Origin: BRH-c25 sp964619815
GTDB lineage: Bacteria > Bacillota > Clostridia > Lutisporales > Lutisporaceae
Length of the DNA stretch: 20,068 nucleotides
Direction of reading: 5' to 3'
NCBI GenBank assembly: GCA_964619815.1
Contig: CAZUGK010000071.1
Coordinates: 1-20,068 of the forward strand
Positions 6,728-12,685 of this stretch are shown piece by piece. The position numbers and the translations under genes are program-made. Within the stretch, counting starts at the first letter, position 1. Each line of letters opens with the position of its first letter. Under the pieces are notes generated by a model. That model saw nothing but the letters and a program-made list of their open reading frames with translations, was not told the DNA's origin and made no database searches.

Positions 6728-7780
6728 GTGAGGATGGAGCTTTTTATGGAAGAAAACAGACAGCAGGAAAGAGAGTTTCTTGGAGAATATAATCTCGATG
6801 TCAGGCTTTTTGAGGCTATGGGCCTTAAGATTAAGCAGATAATCCCGGTAAGAAGCGTATACAGGATAGTAACGGACAAGGGCTTTTTTTGCCTCAAAAA
6901 GCTCAGATTCCCAATAGAGGATATGAATTTCATATTTGAAGCAGTGGAGCATCTGAGGGGGAAGGGTTTCAGAAATGCCTTCCGCATTGTCAAGCAGGAG
7001 AACGGAGACAACTTCATAAGCTTTAAAGGAGAGAAGTATTTCATTACTGAATGGATTGACGGCAGGGAATGCGATTTCCTGAACCCTGTGGACCTTGATG
7101 CCGCAATTGAGGTACTTGCGTGCCTGCACAAAGCTTCAGAGGGATATGCACCTGATGTATGCCCTATAGACAGGTGTTACTACGGAAAATGGCCTGAGAA
7201 GTTCAGAAGAAGAATAGACGAAATGAAGGTTATTAAAGAGCAGGTGCTGTCAAAGCAAGAGAAAAGTGATATAGACAAAATATATCTTGATTATGTGGAT
7301 ATGTGTATAAATGATGGGGAAGATGCACTAAAGCTGCTTTCCAAAACCGATTATGAAGGCATATCTTCAGAGGTGTCAAGGAAAGGAAGCTTTATACATC
7401 ATGATTTTGCCCATCATAATATATTACATACCTTTGATGGGAGAACTTACGTAGTCGACTTTGACTATTGCATAAAGGATATCAGGATGCATGATGTAGG
7501 AAGCCTTATAATCAGGAATCTGAAGAAGTCGAACTGGGATATTGATAAGGCGCTGGACATTATAGAAAGCTACGACAGAAGAAACCCGGTAAGCAGTGAG
7601 GAACTGAAGGTTCTTGCCCCATTCTTCCTGTTCCCTCAGGACTTCTGGATGATATCCAGACAGTATTATATTGAGAGAAAGGCCTGGGATGAGGAGGATT
7701 ATGTGGATAAGATGAACACAAAATCAGAGTATACATTAATGCGCCGGAAGTTTATTGAGGAATATGAGAAGAGGGTATAA
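6728..7780 (+). CDS. CotS-family spore coat protein, kinase fold, catalytic residues intact
   Basis: This is the third CotS paralog, about 350 residues. The catalytic loop HHDFAHHN (Asp at 7403-7405) and VVDFDYC metal motif are intact. A family-typical LHKASEGYAP segment and a C-terminal LFPQDFW are also present. It is closest to the paralog at 4063-5049. The frame is open back to an ATG at 6641, but that ATG has no ribosome binding site and the extra codons run through repeat sequence. I chose the GTG at 6728 because AAAGGATGTGAT at 6709-6720 is nearly a full match to the 16S rRNA 3' end. ATG at 6746, with GGAG six bases upstream, is a good alternative. A terminator follows at 7847. Coat localisation and sporulation expression are inferred from the family. 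Confidence 0.88.
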   Translation: MRMELFMEENRQQEREFLGEYNLDVRLFEAMGLKIKQIIPVRSVYRIVTDKGFFCLKKLRFPIEDMNFIFEAVEHLRGKGFRNAFRIVKQENGDNFISFKGEKYFITEWIDGRECDFLNPVDLDAAIEVLACLHKASEGYAPDVCPIDRCYYGKWPEKFRRRIDEMKVIKEQVLSKQEKSDIDKIYLDYVDMCINDGEDALKLLSKTDYEGISSEVSRKGSFIHHDFAHHNILHTFDGRTYVVDFDYCIKDIRMHDVGSLIIRNLKKSNWDIDKALDIIESYDRRNPVSSEELKVLAPFFLFPQDFWMISRQYYIERKAWDEEDYVDKMNTKSEYTLMRRKFIEEYEKRV

Positions 7781-7784
7781 ATAC

Positions 7785-7816
7785 GGATAACGGGGTACGA
7801 GGTTACGGGGGGTGAG
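7785..7816. repeat. Short inverted 8-bp repeat arm
   Basis: Read on the minus strand this stretch gives degenerate octamers (CCCCGTAA, CCTCGTAC, CCCGTTAT) of the same type as the array at 7923-8026, but in the opposite orientation. With that array it forms an inverted-arm element whose core contains the terminator of the third CotS gene. Confidence 0.55.
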
Positions 7817-7846
7817 AGACGGATATTGGCAGTCTGAATGCAATTT

Positions 7847-7870
7847 GGAGCACATAAAGTGCTCCTTTTT
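7847..7870 (+). terminator. Intrinsic terminator after the third CotS gene
   Basis: GGAGCAC and GTGCTCC form a 7-bp stem with a five-base loop (ATAAA), followed by TTTTT. It lies about 65 bp past the stop codon. Confidence 0.8.
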
Positions 7871-7922
7871 AATATTATTATCTCTTTCTCCATGACCTTA
7901 TGCTCCGGAGCTCCGCCCTAAT

Positions 7923-8026
7923 CCTCGGAACCTCGGAACCTCGGAACCTCGGAACCCCGGAACCCCGAAACCTCGGAACCTCGGAACCTCGGAACCCCGG
8001 AACCTCGGAACCCCGAAACCTCGTAT
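7923..8026. repeat. 8-bp tandem array, twelve full units of CCYCGRAA
   Basis: Twelve perfectly phased octamers run from 7923 to 8018, followed by a terminal CCTCGTAT. Eight units are CCTCGGAA, two CCCCGGAA and two CCCCGAAA, so all variation is transitions at positions 3 and 6. The left flank, GCTCCGGAGC then CGCCCTAATC, matches the core-to-arm junction of the 7-bp elements. All forward frames are open through the array, which creates spurious repeat ORFs. Confidence 0.92.
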
Positions 8027-8053
8027 CCAATATCATATTATCATTTCCACGGT

Positions 8054-8080
8054 ATAAGTGCCCCCAAGTCCTCATATATT
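8054..8080 (+). promoter_or_regulatory. Possible sigma-E-like promoter for the fourth CotS gene
   Basis: GTATAA (ATA at 8054-8056), a 16-bp spacer and CATATATT at 8073-8080 resemble the mother-cell sigma-E pattern (ATA, 16-18 bp, CATACANT). They lie 50 bp upstream of the start codon. The -10 has one clear mismatch. Confidence 0.4.
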
Positions 8081-8129
8081 TTACTAGAGTCCTGGCTAAA
8101 AATATTATGTATACTATGAGGTGTTGCCT

Positions 8130-9119
8130 ATGAATATAGACGCTATCGCAAGCGAGTTCGGGCGCAGGGTTATATACAGCAAGCCTTTGAGAGCCGTGAA
8201 CCTGGCTCTCACCGACAAGGGGCTGGTGATTATAAAAGAGACCTACAGAGAGCCGGACAAGATACTCTATATACACGGTTTAAAGGAGTATCTCCACGAA
8301 AGAGGTTTTACCAGGATTGACAGATACCTGCCATCCAAGTACCAGCTGCCCTTTACGATATTTGAAAACAGAGTCTTTATAATGGAGGATTATATTAGCG
8401 GAAGAGAATGTACCTTTTCCAATCCTTATGACCGGGAAGCAATAGTAAAAGCACTGGCACAGCTGCACAATGCAGGAAAAGGCTATGTTCCCCCCACAGG
8501 AGCTGCCAAAAGAAACAGTATTGGTAAATGGGAGAAATCCTACAGGAACAAAATTGATGATTTGATAGGATTCAAAAAGCTGGCCATGGGGAAAAAGAAA
8601 AAAAGCAAGCTTGACAGCATGTTCCTGGAGGATGTGGATTTTTACATAGAACTGTGCTGGAGAGGCTTTGATACCTTGAAAAGCTCCAAATATGAAGAGC
8701 TATGCAAAAAAGCCAGCAAGGATAATGTTATATGCCACCACGATTATACTTACCACAACCTGATCATAGGGCCGCAAGGAGAGGTCAATGTTATAGATTT
8801 TGATTACAGCTGTCATGAGCTTCCGGTATACGACCTTGCTTCACTGATACAGAAAATACTGAAGCGTTACAGCTATGATGTTGATATGGCCCTGGAGCTG
8901 ATAGAGCATTACTGCACCATTGCACCGCTTTCCAGCGAAGAGCTTATACTGATGCTTTCGCTTTTCGAATTTCCGCAGAGATTCTGGCGAATCGCGGAAA
9001 GGTATTACAAGGGCAAGTCAGACTGGGATGAAAAGACCTTCCTGGACAAATATAATGACACCGTCGTAATGAAGGAATTTGCCTTCGATTTCATAGAGAG
9101 CTTCAGGAAATACATATAG
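8130..9119 (+). CDS. CotS-family spore coat protein, kinase fold, catalytic residues intact
   Basis: This is the fourth CotS paralog, 329 residues. Catalytic loop HHDYTYHN (Asp205) and metal motif VIDFDYS are intact. LHNAGKGYVPPTG near residue 110 and FPQRFW in the C-terminal part are family features. I use the ATG at 8130 rather than a GTG at 8121 because GAGGTG at 8118-8123 is the ribosome binding site for that ATG and would overlap the GTG. The gene stands alone between two repeat regions, with its own promoter candidate upstream and a terminator at 9254. It is less similar to the first and third paralogs than they are to each other, so the four genes probably arose by more than one duplication. 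Confidence 0.9.
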   Translation: MNIDAIASEFGRRVIYSKPLRAVNLALTDKGLVIIKETYREPDKILYIHGLKEYLHERGFTRIDRYLPSKYQLPFTIFENRVFIMEDYISGRECTFSNPYDREAIVKALAQLHNAGKGYVPPTGAAKRNSIGKWEKSYRNKIDDLIGFKKLAMGKKKKSKLDSMFLEDVDFYIELCWRGFDTLKSSKYEELCKKASKDNVICHHDYTYHNLIIGPQGEVNVIDFDYSCHELPVYDLASLIQKILKRYSYDVDMALELIEHYCTIAPLSSEELILMLSLFEFPQRFWRIAERYYKGKSDWDEKTFLDKYNDTVVMKEFAFDFIESFRKYI

Positions 9120-9217
9120 ACTTCGGCTCGTAGTACGGGGAATGCTTGGGTATTCAGTGGGTTTCCGTGTTCTCACGTGTTAACCGTACTCAAAATATCC
9201 CGGAGCCATACCCTAAA

Positions 9218-9249
9218 CCCCGAAACCTCGGAACCCCGCAACCCCGTAG
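9218..9249. repeat. Short 8-bp tandem array (four units)
   Basis: The units are CCCCGAAA, CCTCGGAA, CCCCGCAA and CCCCGTAG, preceded by CCCGGAGCCATACCCTAAA. That flank matches the core-to-arm junction seen at 7905-7922 and in E2. A remnant inverted arm (CGTAGTACGGGG at 9129-9140) lies just past the stop codon of the fourth CotS gene. Confidence 0.75.
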
Positions 9250-9253
9250 CCTT

Positions 9254-9282
9254 AAAAAAACAGTACAAAGTACTGTTTTTTT
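9254..9282 (+). terminator. Intrinsic terminator between the fourth CotS gene and yabG
   Basis: AAAAAAACAGTAC pairs with GTACTGTTTTTTT over 13 bp around a three-base loop. The symmetrical A- and T-runs suggest it can act in both directions. Confidence 0.85.
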
Positions 9283-9287
9283 CATTC

Positions 9288-9315
9288 ACCTTGTCAGCAT
9301 AAAAAACATACTATG
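9288..9315 (+). promoter_or_regulatory. Possible sigma-K-like promoter for yabG
   Basis: AC at 9288-9289, a 17-bp spacer and CATACTAT at 9307-9314 fit the sigma-K layout, with one deviation at the end of the -10. The site lies between the terminator and the yabG start. In Bacillus subtilis yabG is transcribed by sigma-K, which supports the call. Confidence 0.4.
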
Positions 9316-9349
9316 TAGTATACGGGCTGTAATATAGGGGGTAATGATT

Positions 9350-10216
9350 ATGGATATAAAGGTGGGAGATATTGTTGCCAGAAAATCCTATGGTTTAGAC
9401 GTACTGTTCAAGGTTTATGAAATAGTAACCGGCAAAGACGGCAGCAGGACCATATACCTTAAAGGTTTGAACTATAGACTTTTTGCAGATGCACCAGAGT
9501 CTGACATTGTAAAAATGCCCATGAGTAAGGTTAATCAGGAAATGCATTTATTGGAGAAAAGGCTGTATAAGCTTTCAAGAACGGGTAAATTCGGAGCTAA
9601 GACCAGGCTGTTGGGATTGATGCCCAAGAGAGAGGAATACAGCAGCTTTGAGCTGCCTGGGAAGGTCCTTCATATCGACGGCGACAGCGATTATCTGAAC
9701 ATGAGCATGAAATATTACAAAGAGCAGGGTATAAGCGCTGTGGGCAAGGTAGTACCGGAAACTGAGCAGCCTAAGCTTATTAGGGCACTGCTGGAGGAGA
9801 ACAAGCCCGACATAGTTATAATCACAGGGCATGACAGTATGCAGAAGCAAGATGGTAAAGGCAAAGATTCAGTAGACAAATACAAAAATTCAAAATATTA
9901 TATTGAAGCAGTAAGGGAAGCAAGGAAATATCAGCATTCTTTGGATGAGCTTGTTATTATAGCAGGGGCGTGCCAGTCATATTATGAAGGTATACTATCT
10001 GCAGGGGCAAACTTTGCGAGCTCACCCGGCAGGGTACTGATACATGCGCTTGACCCGGGAATGCTGTGCAGACAGATTGCATTCACCCCTATTGACAGAA
10101 CAGAGCCTATTGAAGTGGTACTGAAGGGTACTATGACTGGGGTTAAGGGAATCGGAGGTATACAGACGAGAGGAAAACTCAGGGCGGGGATGCCAAAATC
10201 TCCCTATACTCCATAG
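9350..10216 (+). CDS. yabG: Sporulation-specific protease YabG
   Basis: YabG is the mother-cell protease that processes spore coat proteins, and in Clostridioides it also processes cortex-lytic precursors. The N-terminus, VGDIVARKSYGLDVLFKVYEI, closely follows Bacillus YabG as I remember it. The 288-residue length is normal for the family. His161 (ITGHDSMQ) and Cys208 (AGACQSYYEG) are the likely catalytic pair. The C-terminal IEVVLKGTMTGVKGIGGI block is typical of the family. I use the ATG at 9350; AGGGGGT is eight bases upstream, and an ATG two codons earlier is less well placed. The SpoIID-amidase chimera starts 15 bp downstream, and veg follows. This matches the conserved yabG-veg neighbourhood. 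Likely substrates are the CotS-type proteins next to it, which is inference. Confidence 0.95.
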   Translation: MDIKVGDIVARKSYGLDVLFKVYEIVTGKDGSRTIYLKGLNYRLFADAPESDIVKMPMSKVNQEMHLLEKRLYKLSRTGKFGAKTRLLGLMPKREEYSSFELPGKVLHIDGDSDYLNMSMKYYKEQGISAVGKVVPETEQPKLIRALLEENKPDIVIITGHDSMQKQDGKGKDSVDKYKNSKYYIEAVREARKYQHSLDELVIIAGACQSYYEGILSAGANFASSPGRVLIHALDPGMLCRQIAFTPIDRTEPIEVVLKGTMTGVKGIGGIQTRGKLRAGMPKSPYTP

Positions 10217-10231
10217 CAGGGAGGAAATAAA

Positions 10232-11632
10232 ATGTTGTTTAAGATATTTGATTGCGAAAAAAATGTTGTCTTGAGTATGGAATTAAATGAACTGATAGCC
10301 AGGATTGCAAGCTACAACACTGCAGGAGTGCATGAATTTGAGCTTTTGAAAGCATTTGCAGTTTTGGCAAGGACGGAACTGGCATGAAAAACCTTTATAA
10401 ACAGTGGTAAGGGCTGCGATATCCATAAGGGTTGTGACATATGTACAGAGCCCGGACACTGCCTGGAATACGGCCTTGCTGATGTAGAAGTCCCACAAGC
10501 AGTCTGTGAAGCTGTTGCTGCAACAGATAAAGAAATAATGCTGTTTGAGGGAAAACCGATAAAACCGTTTTTCCATTACAGATGCGGCGGAGCTACCGAA
10601 AACTCGGAAAATGTTTTGGGAAATAGAATAACCTATCTAAGAAGGGTGCTTTGCTCTTCTTGCAAAGATCAGGAAGACAGCGGCGGGGACAGGTACTTTA
10701 CTGTGCAAGAACTTGAGGAAATGTTAAAAACCAGGTTTAATAAGCCTGAAGGTGTTTACTATAATATACAGGGAATGTTTGAAGACATTGAGGTTGATGA
10801 GCAGGGAAAAATAAACAGAATAAGGATAGGGGCAAAGACCTTTAAGGGAACAGAAGTCAGGGAGCTCCTGAAGCTCAACTCAACCAGATTTGACTATATA
10901 CCTGTGAAATTTCTTGTCAAGTGCATCGGAACCGGGCACGGACTCGGACTCTGCCAGTGCGGAGCAAGTGAAATGGCAAAGTCAGGCAAGAACTATCAGG
11001 AGATTTTAAAATATTATTATACGGGAATATACTTCGGACAAATGGAAATACCCGACTTCAGCAAGCCTTTAAAAGGCGTCAGAATTGTGCTGGATGCAGC
11101 TCACGGCGGGGAAGCTTCTGAAGATAACAAAGGTCCAAACGGTCTCAGGGAGAAGGATGTTAATCTTGATATAGTTCTGATGCTGGGAAGCCTTCTTCAA
11201 GATCAAGGAGCCGAGGTATATATGACGAGAAGCAGTGATGTTGTTATGGCGCTTTCCGACAGGGCTGTTTTCTCCAATGGAAAAAGACCGGATTTTTTTT
11301 TATCGGTCGGACAGAACAGCTTTCCAAATTCAACGGCATCCGGAACGGAGATATACTATTACAGGGGTGATAGGCAGGGAGAGAAGCTCTCAAAACTTAT
11401 TATCGAAGACCTTTGCAATTCCCTGGGCCTTAAAAACAGGGGGGTAAGAACTGCTGAATTCTATCTCTTGAGAGAGGTTAAAGCATCTGCTGTAATGATT
11501 CAGCTACTTTATATAAGCAATCCTCAGGATGAAAAGCTTTTGGAGGATCAAAGCTTCAGGGAGGCTGCATCAGCTGCAATTTTCAGAGCGATAAAAAAAT
11601 ACTATGAAATGCGCGGGAACTGCTGCACATAG
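10232..11632 (+). pseudogene. SpoIID-amidase chimera split by an in-frame TGA
   Basis: The frame opens at an ATG at 10232 with an excellent AGGGAGG seven bases upstream and reaches its normal stop at 11630-11632. A single TGA at 10385-10387 (codon 52) interrupts it. The part after the TGA has no ribosome binding site of its own. Codons 1 to about 260 are a SpoIID/LytB domain: LLKAFAVLARTEL before the TGA; after it a His/Cys cluster (HKGCDICTEPGHCLEYG), RCGGATENSENV and GTGHGLGLCQCGASEMAKSG. The rest is an amidase_3-type domain: VLDAAHGG, EKDVNLD, TRSSD. The second zinc His of amidases (SIHxN) is Gly here (SVGQN), and the catalytic Glu before the final SNP motif is Gln (MIQLLYISNP). The SpoIID catalytic Glu also appears lost. 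There is no signal peptide. It may be a decaying gene, a sequencing error, or a recoded gene for a non-enzymatic coat or cortex protein co-expressed with yabG. Confidence 0.8.
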
Positions 11633-11665
11633 ATATTTCGGTAAAATTACCGGTGTCATTTTTGG

Positions 11666-11694
11666 AAAACGCATACAATAACGTATGCGTTTTT
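11666..11694 (+). terminator. Intrinsic terminator ending the yabG operon
   Basis: AAAACGCATAC pairs with GTATGCGTTTT over 11 bp around a six-base loop, and the T-run continues to 11694. It lies 34 bp past the stop of the SpoIID-amidase gene, so yabG and that gene form one transcription unit separate from veg. Confidence 0.85.
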
Positions 11695-11830
11695 GCTGTA
11701 CAATATTTAATGCCTTACTTAAAATTGAGTGTGCTTTGATTTTATGCTCATATTTAACATAAATCCATGAATGACCGTGAATTATTGCTTTAATTTAGCA
11801 AATAATAGCTGAGAATAAAAATTAAAATAT

Positions 11831-11859
11831 TTGACTAATAAAGTATAAGTTGCTATAAT
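11831..11859 (+). promoter_or_regulatory. Upstream sigma-A promoter of veg
   Basis: TTGACT, a 17-bp spacer and TATAAT at 11854-11859 form a near-consensus sigma-A promoter in very AT-rich sequence, 72 bp upstream of the veg start. Confidence 0.7.
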
Positions 11860-11871
11860 ATTTTGTTTTGA

Positions 11872-11900
11872 TTGACATATAATATATGTTATGATAAAAT
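11872..11900 (+). promoter_or_regulatory. Proximal sigma-A promoter of veg
   Basis: A consensus TTGACA at 11872-11877, a 17-bp spacer and TAAAAT at 11895-11900 lie 30 bp before the veg start codon. The Bacillus veg promoter is known for its strength, and this arrangement suggests strong vegetative expression here too. Confidence 0.75.
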
Positions 11901-11930
11901 TTAAGATGTTGGGAAGGAAGGTGATTTTTT

Positions 11931-12203
11931 ATGGCTTCAAAAAATACCCTATCCCTCATCAAAAGCAATATAGACAACTATGTTGGGGAAAGAGTTGTAC
12001 TCAGAGCTAATAAAGGCAGAAAAAAAATTAGCATAAAGCAAGGTGTGATTGAGAAGACATACCCCAGTATATTTTTAGTAAGAATTGAAGGAGAAGTGCC
12101 TGAAGATTTTGGGAGAACCGTCTCGTTCAGCTATTCAGATATACTGACAAAGTCTATCGAATTGTTTGCATGTAAAGATAATGCAAAGATAGGCTCCATG
12201 TAA
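11931..12203 (+). CDS. veg: Veg protein
   Basis: Veg is a small cytoplasmic protein conserved across Firmicutes. In Bacillus it is linked to biofilm matrix gene expression and spore outgrowth, but its biochemical role is not settled. This copy has 90 residues, the usual size, with the family pattern: N-terminal LSLIKSNIDNYVGERV, the basic ANKGRKKISIKQGVIEKTYPS segment, and SFSYSDILTKSIEL near the end. The ribosome binding site AAGGAAGGTGAT ends five bases before the ATG and is nearly a perfect 16S match. Two sigma-A promoters lie just upstream and a terminator lies 120 bp downstream, so it is a stand-alone gene. Its place after the yabG operon matches the Bacillus gene order. Confidence 0.95.
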   Translation: MASKNTLSLIKSNIDNYVGERVVLRANKGRKKISIKQGVIEKTYPSIFLVRIEGEVPEDFGRTVSFSYSDILTKSIELFACKDNAKIGSM

Positions 12204-12324
12204 TAGTCTCTTAATAACTAAACGTCAAAGTTCATTTCATAGCAGCACATGTTGAAGTAAAGGCAGCGTTTGTCGCCTGTAGGGCGAAGTTATATACAAT
12301 AGATCCAACCTTGTGAGGCAAAAA

Positions 12325-12367
12325 AAATTGAGACCCGTATAGGGTTCTTAATTTTTTTGTTTTTTTT
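12325..12367 (+). terminator. Intrinsic terminator after veg
   Basis: A 12-bp stem with one bulged T forms between AAATTGAGACCC and the stretch at 12342-12354 (GGGTTCTTAATTT) around GTATA. A long T-tract, broken by a single G, follows to 12367. Confidence 0.85.
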
Positions 12368-12445
12368 GAATAATAATTTTTTATTCCAGTTGCTAAATTT
12401 TTATGCATATAATGCATAAATACCGCAAAATCTATTTATTATAGT

Positions 12446-12492
12446 GTAAAGTGGTTAGAATGGGGAGAACATCTATTCTACCGCGACTTTTT
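12446..12492 (+). terminator. Possible second terminator or attenuator upstream of arcA
   Basis: TAGAAT at 12456-12461 pairs with ATTCTA at 12475-12480. GG/CC and an outer AAAGT/ACTTT extend the stem with small bulges, and the 3' side runs into TTTTTAT. With the veg terminator already upstream, it may end a short leader RNA or attenuate arcA. It could also be a chance structure. Confidence 0.4.
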
Positions 12493-12624
12493 ATAATTAT
12501 TCAGGAGCTGGTTGAATTAATATGCAGCCGTGTGGCATATAATGGAAACACCCTCTTAGACATTGCGTTTCAGCTACTTGTGCAATATTCACTATTTGTA
12601 TATACTAAAGTTGCTTAAAGCAAT

Positions 12625-12661
12625 TTGACAGTGCTTGAAATATTGTATTCAATTTTTGAAT
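12625..12661 (+). promoter_or_regulatory. Candidate arcA promoter with overlapping palindrome
   Basis: TTGACA at 12625-12630, a 17-bp spacer and TTCAAT at 12648-12653 give a good -35 but a weak -10. The -10 lies within a palindrome at 12647-12661 (ATTCAA, TTT, TTGAAT), which could be an operator. The half-site order is the reverse of a classical ArgR box, so I do not assign ArgR. Confidence 0.4.
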
Positions 12662-12685
12662 CACCATAGGAAGGGAGAGTAACAA

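Larger units (their letters stand above)
12204..12685. other. Gene-free region between veg and arcA
   Basis: This 482-bp stretch holds no convincing ORF. It contains a small hairpin at 12273-12287 (TCGCC, five-base loop, GGCGA), the veg terminator at 12325-12367, a second structured element with a T-run at 12446-12492, and a promoter candidate with an overlapping palindrome just before arcA. I recognise no riboswitch or T-box motif. Confidence 0.7.

Noticed and set aside
7923..8026. Possible CRISPR array
   Set aside because: The units are 8 bp, directly adjacent and have no spacers; no cas gene is present.
7900..8133. Similar repeat-encoded frames on both strands at the second octamer array
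   Set aside because: Same artefact of the stop-free octamer array; they have no ribosome binding site and run into the true start of the fourth CotS gene.
10385..10387. Organism-wide reassignment of TGA
   Set aside because: TGA ends other clear genes here, such as the lipoprotein (62-64) and the second CotS gene (6462-6464).
10538..11632. The downstream part of the SpoIID-amidase gene as an independent gene starting at the ATG at 10538
   Set aside because: No ribosome binding site precedes that ATG, it would cut the SpoIID domain in two, and the same frame continues upstream to a well-supported start with one TGA in between.
12647..12661. ArgR box upstream of arcA
   Set aside because: The palindrome is ATTCAA-TTT-TTGAAT, the reverse half-site order of the usual TGAAT ... 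ATTCA box. It may be an operator, but not recognisably for ArgR.
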